Positions 46,594-56,300 of a stretch of DNA of 64,000 nucleotides are shown here, in pieces. This DNA is from Pseudidiomarina tainanensis. Its GTDB lineage: Bacteria; Pseudomonadota; Gammaproteobacteria; Enterobacterales; Alteromonadaceae. The translations under genes were made by a program, and so were the position numbers. Each line of letters begins with the position of its first letter. Position 1 is the first letter of the stretch. The stretch is from positions 62,001 to 126,000 of the forward strand of contig NZ_PIQJ01000003.1 in NCBI RefSeq assembly GCF_004214835.1. The letters run 5' to 3'. Below the pieces are notes generated by a model. The model was not told where the DNA came from. It was given only the letters and a program-made list of their open reading frames with translations, and ran no database searches.

Positions 46594-47376
46594 ATGCTAG
46601 TAGTCATATCGCCAGCAAAGAACTTAGATTACGACAGTCCATTGCCAACCGCTGAACATTCGCAGCCGCGCATGTTAGAACGGGCGCAGGAACTGGTGGA
46701 TCGGTGCCAAGCGCTATCTCCGATGCAGTTAAGCGAATTAATGAAAATTAGCGATAAGTTGGCAGGTCTCAATGCTGCTCGGTTCGCCGAGTGGCATACG
46801 CCATTTACGCCAAACAATGCGCGTCCTGCTATTTATGCATTTGACGGTGATGTATACAGTGGTTTAGCCGCAGAAAAGTTATCTGCTGAATCAATTGCCT
46901 ATGCTCAGGAACATTTACGCATATTGTCAGGTCTATATGGTGTATTGAGGCCACTCGACTTAATGCAGCCTTACCGATTAGAGATGGGCACCAAGCTCGA
47001 CACGTCGCGTGGACGTAATTTGTATGAGTTTTGGGGCGATGAAATTACTGACATGCTCAATGAAGATTTAGAGACGATCGATTCAGAGCTGGTCATTAAT
47101 TTAGCGTCACACGAATACTTCTCAAGCGTGCAAACAAAACGTTTGAAAGCGCAAATTGTGACCCCAGTGTTCAAGGACGAGAAAAACGGTGAGTACAAGG
47201 TTATTAGCTTTTGGGCTAAAAAAGCACGCGGTATGATGGCGCGCTATATTATGACCGAACAGCCGAAGTCAGTGGCAGAACTGCGCCAGTTCAACGCCGG
47301 TGGTTATCGATTTAACGCCGATGAATCTACCGATAGTGAATTGGTTTTTTATCGAGCTGAGCGCGATCAGAAATAA
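46594..47376 (+). CDS. yaaA: Peroxide stress protein YaaA
   Basis: A 260-residue member of the YaaA/UPF0246 family, which in E. coli lowers free intracellular iron during peroxide stress and binds DNA. It matches from the first residues (VISPAKNLDYDSPLP) through AIYAFDGDVYSGLAAEKLS, ILSGLYGVLRPLDLMQPYRLEMG and VINLASHEYFSSV to FWAKKARGMMARYI. Full length. The AACGGAGATAACG ribosome-binding site precedes the ATG. Confidence 0.96.
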   Translation: MLVVISPAKNLDYDSPLPTAEHSQPRMLERAQELVDRCQALSPMQLSELMKISDKLAGLNAARFAEWHTPFTPNNARPAIYAFDGDVYSGLAAEKLSAESIAYAQEHLRILSGLYGVLRPLDLMQPYRLEMGTKLDTSRGRNLYEFWGDEITDMLNEDLETIDSELVINLASHEYFSSVQTKRLKAQIVTPVFKDEKNGEYKVISFWAKKARGMMARYIMTEQPKSVAELRQFNAGGYRFNADESTDSELVFYRAERDQK

Positions 47377-47394
47377 TCGAGCAAGGGGCAAATA

Positions 47395-48261
47395 ATGAGA
47401 GATTTTGGGCAAGATCCATCACCGGCAGCAACAACCGCCACCAATAAAGGTAAGTTGATTATCAGTGTTATTGTGTTACTCGCAATAGCAATTGCTGTGG
47501 TGTTCTATCTTGCCAAGCAACAGGAGCAAGCGGCGAAGCCAGAAATCAAGCAACCTGCGCCAGTTGTTCAAGAGTCTCAACAACCAGAACCCGAAGCTGA
47601 ACTGGAAACCTCGCCAGAAATTGATGAGCCGGTGCCTGAAATTAGCGAAACAGTTGAACTAGAGCCTGAACCTGAGCCGGAAGTACCGTTGCCAGACATG
47701 GCGAATAGCACCACGGCAGTGTTAGATGAACTGAAAGCTGCAGAGCAAAACGTTGAGCCTATCTCTGGTCAGCAACTGATTCGCGATACCGTTGTGTTTG
47801 TCGATAACTTGCGCCAAGGGTTAGTGATTCGCGAGAAAGCTGTTATTGCAGGCCCTACCGCGTCATTCCGAGTGCTCGAACAAAACGGCAAAATTTATAT
47901 CGACCCGCGTAGCTATGATCGCTACAACCCAATGGTTGACTGGTTTGTTAGTTTAGATACAGATGTGTTGGTGTCGATGTTTGAACGCTATCAACCGCTG
48001 GTGAAGCAAGCCCTTGGTGAAATTGGTTACCCCGACCAAGATCCAAACCAGATGTTGTTAGAAGCGATTAACGTGTTGCTGGAAACTCCGTCGGTTGGAA
48101 CCGTTATCGAATTAAATGATGATAGCGTCATGTATCGCTATGCAGACCCGACCTTGGAAGCATTGCCAGCAGCACAGAAGCAAATGTTACGTACCGGTCC
48201 AGATAATATTCGCCGTATCAAATTGAAACTTGAAGCGATTCAAGACGCATTAATGCAGTAA
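47395..48261 (+). CDS. DUF3014 domain protein
   Basis: A 288-residue inner-membrane-anchored protein: a short cytoplasmic start, one membrane helix (GKLIISVIVLLAIAIAVVFYLA, about residues 19-40), a Pro/Glu-rich linker (about 45-105, EPEPEPEVPLP), and a folded periplasmic domain matching DUF3014 (TVVFVDNLRQGLVIREK, YDRYNPMVDWFVSLD). Function unknown. It lies between yaaA (18 bp) and an acyltransferase gene (6 bp) in the same direction. Confidence 0.88.
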   Translation: MRDFGQDPSPAATTATNKGKLIISVIVLLAIAIAVVFYLAKQQEQAAKPEIKQPAPVVQESQQPEPEAELETSPEIDEPVPEISETVELEPEPEPEVPLPDMANSTTAVLDELKAAEQNVEPISGQQLIRDTVVFVDNLRQGLVIREKAVIAGPTASFRVLEQNGKIYIDPRSYDRYNPMVDWFVSLDTDVLVSMFERYQPLVKQALGEIGYPDQDPNQMLLEAINVLLETPSVGTVIELNDDSVMYRYADPTLEALPAAQKQMLRTGPDNIRRIKLKLEAIQDALMQ

Positions 48262-48267
48262 GCAACC

Positions 48268-48876
48268 ATGACACAATCTTATCCTGAGTCCATACCGGAT
48301 AACGTTAAAGGGGCATTTCCGTTACGCGGGAATGCCTTTAGTCGTTGGGTTGGTCGTGTTGGCTTGCGTTTGTTGGGTGGCTGGCGTGTCGTTGGCGATT
48401 TGCCGCATGTGAAAAAGGCGATTATACCGGTTGCACCGCATACCTCGAATTGGGATTTCTTTATTGGTGTTTTTGCCATGTTGGCACTTGGCCTGAACTT
48501 AAGTTACCTCGGCAAACACACCATTTTTCGTTTCCCAGTAAATGGCTTATTGCGTTGGCTGGGTGGAATTCCTGTTGATAGACGAGCAGCCAGCGGCGTC
48601 GTTGAACAAATGGTGGCGCAGTTTAACCAGCGCGACCATTTAATCTTAGCGTTGTCACCAGAGGGAACACGCAAGAAAGTCGCCGAGTGGAAAAAAGGTT
48701 TTCTCCATATCGCGCAGGCGGCGCAGGTACCAGTGGTGCCGATTGCACTAGATTTCTCAAGGAAGGTCGTGGAGATTACCCCAGCATTTATGATCACCGG
48801 TTCAATTGATGATGAATTGCAGCGAGTTAAAGATGCTCTGGCTCATGCAGTAGGAAAATATCCAGAACATGCCTGA
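48268..48876 (+). CDS. Lysophospholipid acyltransferase family protein
   Basis: A 202-residue acyltransferase of the PlsC-like superfamily. The catalytic NHxxxxD motif appears as [12 protein letters not shown] near residue 51, and the glycerol-phosphate or acceptor-binding box as [10 protein letters not shown] near residue 130. LGGIPVDR lies between them. The acceptor may be lysophospholipid or another glycerol derivative. The closeness to 2-acylglycerophosphate-type enzymes is general only. It precedes ribH. Confidence 0.87.
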   Translation: MTQSYPESIPDNVKGAFPLRGNAFSRWVGRVGLRLLGGWRVVGDLPHVKKAIIPVAPHTSNWDFFIGVFAMLALGLNLSYLGKHTIFRFPVNGLLRWLGGIPVDRRAASGVVEQMVAQFNQRDHLILALSPEGTRKKVAEWKKGFLHIAQAAQVPVVPIALDFSRKVVEITPAFMITGSIDDELQRVKDALAHAVGKYPEHA

Positions 48877-48888
48877 TTGGCAAAATTG

Positions 48889-48897
48889 TGCTATCAT
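48889..48897 (+). promoter_or_regulatory. Extended -10 promoter candidate for ribH-nusB-thiL-pgpA
   Basis: TG-C-TATCAT at 48889-48897 is an extended -10 with one mismatch and a weak -35. It starts 13 nt after the acyltransferase stop and 38 nt before the ribH ATG. Confidence 0.45.
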
Positions 48898-48926
48898 CCC
48901 GCCGATTTTTAGAAAAGGATCCAACC

Positions 48927-49391
48927 ATGAACGTCATTGAAGGCGGAATTGCCGCCCCAGGTAAGAAATTTGCGATTGTTGTTTCTCGGTTCAATCACTT
49001 TGTGGTTGATAGCCTGCTCGAAGGCGCATTAACAACGCTGAAGCACTATGGCCAAGTCAATGCTGACGATATTACGGTCGTGCGAGTTCCTGGCGCTTAC
49101 GAGATTCCACTGACTGCAAAAAAATTAGCTAAATCAGGTCGCTATAATGCGATTATTGCTGTTGGCGCAGTGATCCGTGGCGGTACACCGCATTTTGATT
49201 TCGTTGCTGGTGAAAGCAATAGTGGATTAGGTCGTGTGGCACTGGAGCACGAGATTCCAGTCGCGTTTGGTATTATTACCACCGACAGCATTGAACAAGC
49301 TATTGAGCGCAGTGGCACAAAAGCCGGAAACAAAGGCTCTGAAGCTGCTTTGAGTGCGCTCGAAATGGTTAATGTTCTGAGTCAAATTTAA
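48927..49391 (+). CDS. ribH: 6,7-dimethyl-8-ribityllumazine synthase
   Basis: RibH condenses a ribityl-pyrimidine with dihydroxybutanone phosphate in riboflavin synthesis. The 154-residue length is standard. It has [20 protein letters not shown] at the start, [36 protein letters not shown] (active-site His region) and [19 protein letters not shown]. Start at 48927 after AAGGAT at 6-nt spacing; the longer frame from 48888 reads through promoter-like DNA. It is followed by nusB as usual, but ribD, ribE and ribBA are absent upstream. Confidence 0.97.
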   Translation: MNVIEGGIAAPGKKFAIVVSRFNHFVVDSLLEGALTTLKHYGQVNADDITVVRVPGAYEIPLTAKKLAKSGRYNAIIAVGAVIRGGTPHFDFVAGESNSGLGRVALEHEIPVAFGIITTDSIEQAIERSGTKAGNKGSEAALSALEMVNVLSQI

Positions 49392-49402
49392 GAGAGTTAT
49401 TC

Positions 49403-49822
49403 ATGAAACCAGCTGCACGCCGTAAGGCAAGAAAGCTCGCCGTTCAGGCAATATATTCATGGCAGTTGTCACAAAATAGCATGAGTGACATTGAAGCCCA
49501 GTTTTTAACCGATAATGACACCAGTAAAGTAGATGTTGATTACTTTTTGGCGTTAGTACGCGGTGTTGCTGGGCAATCATCAACTTTAGATGAAGCTCTT
49601 GAACCATTTTTAGACCGTCCGCTCAAAGATCTCGACCAAGTAGAACGCGCCGTGCTGCGTTTAGCTGCGTATGAGTTGCGTGAGCGCTTGGATGTGCCAT
49701 ACAAAGTTGCTATCAACGAAGCGATTGAATTAGCGAAATCGTTTGGCGCTGATGATAGTCATCGTTTTGTGAATGGTGTTCTTGATAAAGCTATCGACTC
49801 ACTCCGCGCTGCTCGTCAGTAA
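49403..49822 (+). CDS. nusB: Transcription antitermination protein NusB
   Basis: A 139-residue all-helical protein that binds boxA RNA with S10 to promote antitermination in rRNA operons. It has [21 protein letters not shown] at the N-terminus, [39 protein letters not shown] and the ending [11 protein letters not shown]. It lies 11 bp after ribH and 11 bp before thiL, the standard order. Confidence 0.98.
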   Translation: MKPAARRKARKLAVQAIYSWQLSQNSMSDIEAQFLTDNDTSKVDVDYFLALVRGVAGQSSTLDEALEPFLDRPLKDLDQVERAVLRLAAYELRERLDVPYKVAINEAIELAKSFGADDSHRFVNGVLDKAIDSLRAARQ

Positions 49823-49833
49823 GCGTTATTGCT

Positions 49834-50832
49834 ATGGCCTTTGGCGAATTTGATCTGATTGAAACCTATTTCACACATCGTCTACCGCAACGTGACGATG
49901 TTGATTTAGGTATTGGTGACGACGGCGCAATTGCGCGGGTTCCTGAAAATAGTGAACTGGTGATTGTTACCGACACTATGGTTGAGGGCGTGCATTTTGA
50001 TCGCGATACCCCGGCTCGCGCACTAGGCCATAAAGTCGTTGCGGTGAATCTTAGCGATTTAGCAGCAATGGGAGCAGAACCCGCATGGATCAGCCTCGCT
50101 ATTACGTTACCGGAAATCAACGATGACTGGTTAACCGGCTTTGCGCATGGTTTACGTGAAATCTGCGACTACTACAATTGCCAACTCATTGGTGGCGATA
50201 CGACACAAGGTCCGCTATCAGTAACGATCACCGCCCACGGTTTTGTGCCTACAGGCAAAGCGTTACGTCGCAGTGGTGCGAAGCCAGGCGATTGGATTTA
50301 CGTGAGCGGCACCTTAGGTGATGCTGGGTTAGCTTTAGCTGCTCGCCAACATCGCCAGCAGTTAAGCCCTGATTATCAACGTAAACTCACTGAACGCCTG
50401 TATTTCCCATCACCGCGTGTCGCCCTAGGTCAATCATTGCGTGGAATAGCCAGTAGTGCTATCGACGTATCAGACGGACTACTCGCCGATTTGCGCCATA
50501 TTCTTAAAGCATCGCATGTTGGTGCACGTTTAAGTGTCGACGAAGTGCCCTTATCGTTGGCCTTAACGGAGAGCCTCACCGAGGAACAAGCGCTGATTTA
50601 CGCTTTAACGAGTGGCGATGATTACGAATTGTTGTTTACCGTGCCAGAAGCCCAGCGGGGCTTGTTTGATACGGTGACTGCACATAGCCCTAGCAAACCT
50701 GTATGCATAGGACGGGTCACCAAAGATGCCGAAATGATTCAGTTGTTACATGATGACGAACCGTGGCAACTCCCCGATATTACACCAGGTTTCGAACATT
50801 TTCGTTCGCCTGCTGATTCATCCGCAGAGTAA
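49834..50832 (+). CDS. thiL: Thiamine-monophosphate kinase
   Basis: ThiL phosphorylates thiamine monophosphate to thiamine diphosphate. The 332-residue length is typical. It has GEFDLIETYFTHR, GIGDDGAIAR, VTDTMVEGVHFD, LIGGDTTQGPLSVTITAHG and DVSDGLLADLRHI, the AIR-synthase-like ATP/Mg-binding set. Its stop directly abuts the pgpA start. Confidence 0.98.
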   Translation: MAFGEFDLIETYFTHRLPQRDDVDLGIGDDGAIARVPENSELVIVTDTMVEGVHFDRDTPARALGHKVVAVNLSDLAAMGAEPAWISLAITLPEINDDWLTGFAHGLREICDYYNCQLIGGDTTQGPLSVTITAHGFVPTGKALRRSGAKPGDWIYVSGTLGDAGLALAARQHRQQLSPDYQRKLTERLYFPSPRVALGQSLRGIASSAIDVSDGLLADLRHILKASHVGARLSVDEVPLSLALTESLTEEQALIYALTSGDDYELLFTVPEAQRGLFDTVTAHSPSKPVCIGRVTKDAEMIQLLHDDEPWQLPDITPGFEHFRSPADSSAE

Positions 50833-51309
50833 ATGATGAAGCGTTTATTGTTGCATCCAGTTCACTGCTTGGCGTTTGGTTTTGGCAGTGGGCTTGCGGC
50901 AAAAGCGCCGGGAACCTTTGGCACGTTAGCAGCAATTCCACTTGTTTATGCAATGCAACTGAGTGGTTTGCTCACCTACAGTATCATTACCATCATTGCT
51001 GCCATCGTTGGCTTTTGGATTTGTGGTTACACCGCAAAAACATTAGGCGTGCATGACCATCCTGCGATTGTTTGGGATGAAATTGCTGGCTATATGATTG
51101 CAATGATTGCATTGCCATTCACGTGGTACAACGTTTTGGCGGCATTCGCACTGTTTCGCTTTTTTGATATCGTCAAGCCAGGACCAATCGGTTGGTGCGA
51201 TCGAAACTTAAAAGGTGGGGCGGGCATTATGGTTGACGACTTGCTGGCCGGAGTGGCCAGCACCGTAGTTTTACATGCTGCTCATGCGTTGCTTAATCTG
51301 AGCCTCTAA
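50833..51309 (+). CDS. pgpA: Phosphatidylglycerophosphatase A
   Basis: A 158-residue membrane phosphatase that makes phosphatidylglycerol from its phosphate. It has [41 protein letters not shown] and [18 protein letters not shown], with the Asp-rich catalytic residues of the family. ATG 50833 or the next codon ATG 50836 both follow the thiL stop immediately, implying translational coupling. It overlaps the convergent dxs gene by 39 bp. Confidence 0.97.
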   Translation: MMKRLLLHPVHCLAFGFGSGLAAKAPGTFGTLAAIPLVYAMQLSGLLTYSIITIIAAIVGFWICGYTAKTLGVHDHPAIVWDEIAGYMIAMIALPFTWYNVLAAFALFRFFDIVKPGPIGWCDRNLKGGAGIMVDDLLAGVASTVVLHAAHALLNLSL

Positions 51310-53151
51310 GCCTGCGGCATCGAGTTGTAACTCAGCACGGATTTCTTCTTGGCTACCATGTTTAATAAACTCATCAGGCAAGCCAAGATGAAGCATTTGC
51401 ACTGTCTTACCTTGTTGGGCCAAGTATTCACTGACGGCGCTACCAGCCCCACCAGCAACTACATTTTCCTCAACACTCACCAATAGATCGTGCTCAGCGG
51501 CAAGCGAATCGATGAGGTTGGTATCCAGTGGCTTCACAAAACGCATATCGGCCACGCTGGCATTAAGCGTTTCAGCACAGCTCATCACCTCGCTAAGCAA
51601 TGTACCGAAGTTAAGAATCGCGACCTTTTTACCTTCACGAACCATGCGGCCTTTGCCGATCTCAAGCTTCTGCATTTGCTCATCCATGCTCACACCCGAG
51701 CCATTACCGCGTGGATAACGAACGGCTGCCGGCCCTTGGTGCAGGTGGCCGGTGAAGAGCATATTACGACACTCGTTTTCATCGCTCGGTGTCATGATGA
51801 CGATGTTCGGCACACAGCGCATGTAACTGATATCGAACGCGCCTTGATGGGTTGGGCCATCGGCACCAACAATACCGGCTCGATCAATCGCAAATAGCAC
51901 CGGTAAATTCTGTAGCGCCACATCGTGAATGAATTGATCGTAGCCACGCTGTAAAAACGTTGAGTAAATCGCAACCACCGGATGATAGCCGCCGATTGCT
52001 AAACCCGCACCAAAAGTTACCGCGTGCTGCTCGGCAATGGCAACATCAAAATATTGCTGTGGAAACTTCTGCGAAAACTCGACCATACCTGAGCCTTCAC
52101 GCATAGCTGGTGTTACGGCCATAAGTTTCTCATCTGCAGCAGCCATTTCGCAGAGCCAATCACCAAATACTTTTGAATAAGACGGCGTAGCGGCCTTTTT
52201 GCTAGGTAATGAGGTTTGCGACGGATCAAATTTAGGCACACCGTGGTAACCAATTGGATCTTTTTCAGCCGGTGCGTAGCCCTTACCTTTGCGCGTCACA
52301 ATGTGCAAAAACTGTGGGCCCTTCAAATTACGCATATTGCGAAGGGTATCAACCAACAGGTTCACATCATGACCATCAATCGGGCCAATATAATTAAAAC
52401 CCAGCTCTTCAAAGATCGTGCCCGGCGCAACCATGCCTTTCATATGCTCTTCGGCGCGGCTCGCAAGGTGAGAAATGCCTGGCATACCTTGCAATAGCTT
52501 TTTACCGCCTTCACGAATGGAGGTATATACCTTGCCCGATAATACGCGCGCCAAATGGTTATTCAATGCGCCAACATTTTCCGAAATCGACATGTCGTTG
52601 TCATTCAGAATCACCAACATGTCGGGTTTGATATCACCCGCGTGATTCAAGGCTTCGAAAGCCATGCCCGCGGTAATCGCACCATCGCCAATAATCGAAA
52701 CAACTTTTTGCTGGGTATTGTTGCGTTGTGCAGCAATGGCCATGCCTAAAGCAGCGCTAATTGAGGTACTCGAATGGCCGACGCTGAGTGTGTCGTATTC
52801 ACTTTCTGGACGCCATGGGAACGGGTGTAAGCCGTCTTTCTGACGAATGGTATGCAGTTGGTCTTTACGGCCAGTGAGAATCTTGTGTGGGTAGGCTTGA
52901 TGGCCAACATCCCATACGAGTTGATCATGCGGTGTCGAGTAAACGTAGTGTAGCGCCACCGTCAGCTCAACGGTGCCTAACCCGGAGGCAAGGTGACCAC
53001 TGCTTTGGCTTACTGAGTTTAATAGAAACTCGCGCACTTCGGCACAGAGCTGCGGCAACTGACGTTCGTTTAACAAACGTAAGTCGGCAGGTGTATTGAT
53101 GCTGTCCAACAAAGCTGTTGAAGCGGCTGAGTGACTACTTGATGACGACAT
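51271..53151 (-). CDS. dxs: 1-deoxy-D-xylulose-5-phosphate synthase
   Basis: Dxs joins pyruvate and glyceraldehyde-3-phosphate to DXP, the first step of the methylerythritol phosphate isoprenoid pathway and also a thiamine and pyridoxal precursor. The 626 residues include the thiamine diphosphate site [18 protein letters not shown] and [15 protein letters not shown], the catalytic-region [16 protein letters not shown], and [18 protein letters not shown]. It is the last gene of an xseB-ispA-dxs operon; ispA ends 3 bp before its ATG. Confidence 0.98.
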   Translation of the reverse strand: MSSSSSHSAASTALLDSINTPADLRLLNERQLPQLCAEVREFLLNSVSQSSGHLASGLGTVELTVALHYVYSTPHDQLVWDVGHQAYPHKILTGRKDQLHTIRQKDGLHPFPWRPESEYDTLSVGHSSTSISAALGMAIAAQRNNTQQKVVSIIGDGAITAGMAFEALNHAGDIKPDMLVILNDNDMSISENVGALNNHLARVLSGKVYTSIREGGKKLLQGMPGISHLASRAEEHMKGMVAPGTIFEELGFNYIGPIDGHDVNLLVDTLRNMRNLKGPQFLHIVTRKGKGYAPAEKDPIGYHGVPKFDPSQTSLPSKKAATPSYSKVFGDWLCEMAAADEKLMAVTPAMREGSGMVEFSQKFPQQYFDVAIAEQHAVTFGAGLAIGGYHPVVAIYSTFLQRGYDQFIHDVALQNLPVLFAIDRAGIVGADGPTHQGAFDISYMRCVPNIVIMTPSDENECRNMLFTGHLHQGPAAVRYPRGNGSGVSMDEQMQKLEIGKGRMVREGKKVAILNFGTLLSEVMSCAETLNASVADMRFVKPLDTNLIDSLAAEHDLLVSVEENVVAGGAGSAVSEYLAQQGKTVQMLHLGLPDEFIKHGSQEEIRAELQLDAAGLEAQIKQRMSSM

Positions 53152-53154
53152 GTA

Positions 53155-54042
53155 TTAATGATCCCGGTTCAGCAGATGATCTGCGAATGCTTCCAATAAT
53201 TTGGTATTGTAAGGAATTTTGCCCAGCGCATGAAGCGCTTTATGGTGTAAATCGTTGAGGCGCTGCTGCGCACCCTCTAAGCCAAGTAAACTAACATAGG
53301 TGGTTTTGTTAGCTTCAATATCGCTACCTTGGGTTTTGCCGAGCGCTTCAGTATTGCCAATTACATCTAAAATATCATCGCGCACTTGAAATGCTAACCC
53401 TAAATAATGCGCAAAAGCATCAAAGTGGGCGCGATATGGCTGTGCATCGTCGTTGCCGGCGAGTACTCCCAGTTGTACCGCTGCTCGAATCAGCGCACCG
53501 GTTTTATGAATGTGCACTTGTGCGAGTTCTGATTCAGGCACGGCATTGCCGGTGGCTGCTATATCTAAAGCTTGACCGCCGCACATCCCACGATCACCAC
53601 TGGCATCAGCCAATACATGAATCATTTCGAGTTGGCGCGTGGCGTTTAATTGTTTATCTGGTGTACTGAGTAACTCAAAAGCTAATGTTTGTAATGCATC
53701 ACCTGCGAGTATAGCGGTGGCGTCATCAAAGGCGATATGACAAGTTGGGTGGCCTCGTCGCAAGCTATCGTTATCCATGGCTGGTAGGTCATCATGCACC
53801 AATGAATAAGCATGGATACATTCAACCGCAGCTGCCGCGCGCTCTAAACTATGGGCATCAGCACCGCATAACGCACCGACGTGCAAGGTCAAAAATGGCC
53901 GAACACGTTTGCCGCCGAGAACCAAAGCATAATGCATTGCTTCATTTAATCGCGGTGCTATTGCCACACGTTCCTGCAACAAGCGCGACAAATAGTTATT
54001 AATATGCTCTTTGGTGTCGTTGAGTTGCTGCGTCAGATTCAC
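53155..54042 (-). CDS. ispA: Farnesyl diphosphate synthase
   Basis: This 295-residue prenyl transferase condenses isopentenyl diphosphate with dimethylallyl and geranyl diphosphates. The first aspartate-rich motif appears as YSLVHDDLPAMDNDSLRRG near residue 80 and the second as AFQVRDDILDVIG near residue 218. ALVLGGKRVRPFL gives the diphosphate-binding lysine and arginines. Its ATG overlaps the xseB stop by 4 bp. It supplies chains for ubiquinone and undecaprenyl carriers. Confidence 0.97.
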   Translation of the reverse strand: MNLTQQLNDTKEHINNYLSRLLQERVAIAPRLNEAMHYALVLGGKRVRPFLTLHVGALCGADAHSLERAAAAVECIHAYSLVHDDLPAMDNDSLRRGHPTCHIAFDDATAILAGDALQTLAFELLSTPDKQLNATRQLEMIHVLADASGDRGMCGGQALDIAATGNAVPESELAQVHIHKTGALIRAAVQLGVLAGNDDAQPYRAHFDAFAHYLGLAFQVRDDILDVIGNTEALGKTQGSDIEANKTTYVSLLGLEGAQQRLNDLHHKALHALGKIPYNTKLLEAFADHLLNRDH

Positions 54043-54275
54043 GCCTCATCCTCGGCATTGGGTTGAAATGGCGTGAGATTTTCTTGGCCTTGCTGCTGCA
54101 ATAGCTGGCTGACTTTTTGTTCCGCTTGTTGCAGTTTCTGTTGGCTCAAACGAGATAATTTTACCGCTTGCTCGAATTGCTCCAGCGCTTGTTCAAGAGG
54201 CAACTCACCCTGTTCTAACTGCACAACAATTTTTTCAAGTTGTTGCATGGCTTGTTCGAAAGACAAATCACTCAT
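54039..54275 (-). CDS. xseB: Exodeoxyribonuclease VII small subunit
   Basis: A 78-residue helical protein: LSFEQAMQQLEKIVVQLEQGELPLEQALEQFEQ and AVKLSRLSQQKLQQAEQKV are the XseB signature. With XseA it forms an exonuclease on single-stranded DNA. Start at 54275 (MSDLSFEQ); the open frame continues upstream to 54344, but those residues do not match the family. The ribosome-binding site is weak. Confidence 0.95.
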   Translation of the reverse strand: MSDLSFEQAMQQLEKIVVQLEQGELPLEQALEQFEQAVKLSRLSQQKLQQAEQKVSQLLQQQGQENLTPFQPNAEDEA

Positions 54276-54327
54276 AAGGCATGGTATCCAGTAGCTACGT
54301 GGAATAATGGCGCACAAGTTACCTTGA

Positions 54328-54356
54328 TTCCGTAGCGTGGTCAAATCAGGTATAAT
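54328..54356 (+). promoter_or_regulatory. Promoter candidate for thiI
   Basis: A perfect -10 TATAAT at 54351-54356 with a poor -35 (TTCCGT at 17-bp spacing). It is 45 nt before the thiI ATG in the divergent xseB/thiI region. Confidence 0.5.
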
Positions 54357-54401
54357 GCCGCCTTTTTACACTCAGTAACAGTAACGGCATCAAATAATCT
54401 C

Positions 54402-55889
54402 ATGAAATTTATAGTTCGATTGCACGCAGAAATCACCATTAAAAGTAAAGGCGTTCGGAAACGCTATGGCAAGGTACTGGTAAATAATCTGAAAAGTATC
54501 TTGCGCCGTAACGACGTTAACGCCAAGGTGATCTGGTGTTGGGATCGAATCGAGGTTGTTGTCGCCGATGACGCACAACAAGATGCGAACCAAGTGAGTG
54601 ATATTTTACAACGAGTTCCTGGAATTTCTTGGTTTAGCCGTTCGCATGAGCTACCACTTCCCAAAGGCGACCCAACCGACTTCACGCCAATTATGGAAGA
54701 AGTATTAGCGTGTTGGCAGGCTATCATTCCGGGTCAAAGCTTTGCTGTGCGAGTGAAGCGCAAAGGTGAGCATCCGTTTCGTTCCCTTGATTTAGAGCGC
54801 TATTTAGGCGGTGCCATTCTCAAACATTGCGCGGATAGCAAGGTCAACCTGAAGAAGCCGGATATTGAAGTTCGCGTTGAAATTGATCATGACGTTGTGC
54901 GCGTGTTCGGGCACAAAGAACAAGGCTTAGGTGGATTCCCGTTACCAACACAAGAAAATGTGTTGAGTTTGCTCTCCGGTGGTTTTGACTCGAGTGTTGC
55001 CAGTTTCCAGTTGTTACGTCGCGGTGCGCGAGTTCACTTTTGCTTTTTTAACCTAGGTGGCGCGCAACACGAAACAGGCGTTCGACAAACGGCTTATTAC
55101 CTTTGGCAGCAATACGCGAGTTCGCATCCGCTAAAGTTTATTAGTATTGATTTTGCCCCTGTGGTTGAAGAAATTCTTACCAAGGTTGATAACGGCTTGA
55201 TGGGCGTGGTGTTAAAACGGCAAATGTTGCGGGCGGCGGAAATCGTTGCGAACAACTTACACACTGCGGCGATTGTTACTGGTGAAGCGCTAGGACAAGT
55301 ATCAAGCCAAACATTGAGTAACTTAAGTGTGATTGATGAAGCAACCGATAAATTGGTGCTGCGCCCGTTAATCACCATGGATAAGCAAGAAATCATTAAC
55401 ATTGCGCAACAAATTGGTACCGCCGATTTTGCCCGAAGTATGCCAGAATATTGTGGTGTGATTTCGAATAAGCCAACGGTCAAGGCACAGCGCGATGCGC
55501 TAGCTGAAGCGGAAAGTCAGCTCGATACTGAATTGATTAAGCAGGTGGTGCGTCAATCGCGTGTTGAAGATGTGAGCCAAATAGGTGAAGCAACTGAGCA
55601 ACGCGTTCAAAAAGTTGATGCAGTGCAGAGTGTCAACGGTGCGACTCACGAAATCATTGATATTCGCACTCAGGATGAAGTGGATAATAAGCCTTTTAAC
55701 GCACCAAAAGACGATATTGTGGTTCGCCATATTCCGTTTTTCAAATTGGCGACAGCGTTTGCTGATTTAGATAATAGTAAAACTTATTTGTTGTATTGTG
55801 AAAAGGGTGTCATGAGCAAGTTGCAGGCTTTGTATTTGCAAGAGCAAGGGCACCAAAATGTAGCGGTATATCAGCCGCCGTCAAAGTAA
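54402..55889 (+). CDS. thiI: tRNA 4-thiouridine synthase / thiazole sulfur carrier enzyme
   Basis: A 495-residue protein with a ferredoxin-like and THUMP N-terminus, the PP-loop LLSGGFDSSVASFQL near residue 191, and a C-terminal rhodanese domain whose persulfide Cys is in LLYCEKGVMSKLQ near residue 466. The second conserved Cys lies in MPEYCGVISNKPTV. ThiI makes s4U8 in tRNA and provides sulfur for thiazole; the rhodanese domain is what makes it active in thiamine synthesis. It is divergent from xseB-ispA-dxs. Confidence 0.97.
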   Translation: MKFIVRLHAEITIKSKGVRKRYGKVLVNNLKSILRRNDVNAKVIWCWDRIEVVVADDAQQDANQVSDILQRVPGISWFSRSHELPLPKGDPTDFTPIMEEVLACWQAIIPGQSFAVRVKRKGEHPFRSLDLERYLGGAILKHCADSKVNLKKPDIEVRVEIDHDVVRVFGHKEQGLGGFPLPTQENVLSLLSGGFDSSVASFQLLRRGARVHFCFFNLGGAQHETGVRQTAYYLWQQYASSHPLKFISIDFAPVVEEILTKVDNGLMGVVLKRQMLRAAEIVANNLHTAAIVTGEALGQVSSQTLSNLSVIDEATDKLVLRPLITMDKQEIINIAQQIGTADFARSMPEYCGVISNKPTVKAQRDALAEAESQLDTELIKQVVRQSRVEDVSQIGEATEQRVQKVDAVQSVNGATHEIIDIRTQDEVDNKPFNAPKDDIVVRHIPFFKLATAFADLDNSKTYLLYCEKGVMSKLQALYLQEQGHQNVAVYQPPSK

Positions 55890-55928
55890 ACAACGTGGCT
55901 TAAATCAGAAAAGCAGTAAGGAAATTGA

Positions 55929-56282
55929 ATGACGTCAAGAAACATTGCGCGGCTTATATTTTTAATCGTACTGATTGGGCTGTCTGCTGCATTCTTAATG
56001 CAAGTATCAACTAATCAAGTACCGCGCTTTGAAAATGCTGACAAAGTGGTGCATTTTGGGGCATTCTTTGTTTTGGCTCTGACGTTCCATCGCGCTTTTC
56101 CGATTCCAATCTGGGCAGCTTTAGTGATTCTGACGCTTTATGGTGTTGCCATAGAGTGGGTGCAAGATATGTTGCCGTATCGTGACGCAAGTTTGGGTGA
56201 TTTGATTGCCGACGCGGCAGGCGCTTCAACCTATTATGCCTATGCTTACTTTAGGTTTCGTCAAAAGAAAAAAGCGAAGTAG
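55929..56282 (+). CDS. VanZ-like family membrane protein
   Basis: A 117-residue membrane protein with four hydrophobic segments. It has the VanZ-type ADKVVHFGAFFVLALTFHRAF, GVAIEWVQDMLPYRDASLGDLIADAAG and a basic tail ending RQKKKAK. The conserved H, E and D residues inside the helices mark the family; function in non-resistant bacteria is unknown. AAGGAAATTGA precedes the ATG. The TAG stop directly abuts the srmB stop on the other strand. Confidence 0.85.
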   Translation: MTSRNIARLIFLIVLIGLSAAFLMQVSTNQVPRFENADKVVHFGAFFVLALTFHRAFPIPIWAALVILTLYGVAIEWVQDMLPYRDASLGDLIADAAGASTYYAYAYFRFRQKKKAK

Positions 56283-56300
56283 TTACTTCGCTTTCTTTTT
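56271..56300. terminator. Bidirectional terminator containing both stop codons
   Basis: AAAGCGAAGTA (56271-56281) and TACTTCGCTTT (56284-56294) are perfectly complementary around 2 nt. The VanZ stop TAG (56280-56282) and the srmB stop (TTA at 56283-56285 on the plus strand) both lie at the tip. T-rich DNA follows on each strand. Confidence 0.75.
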
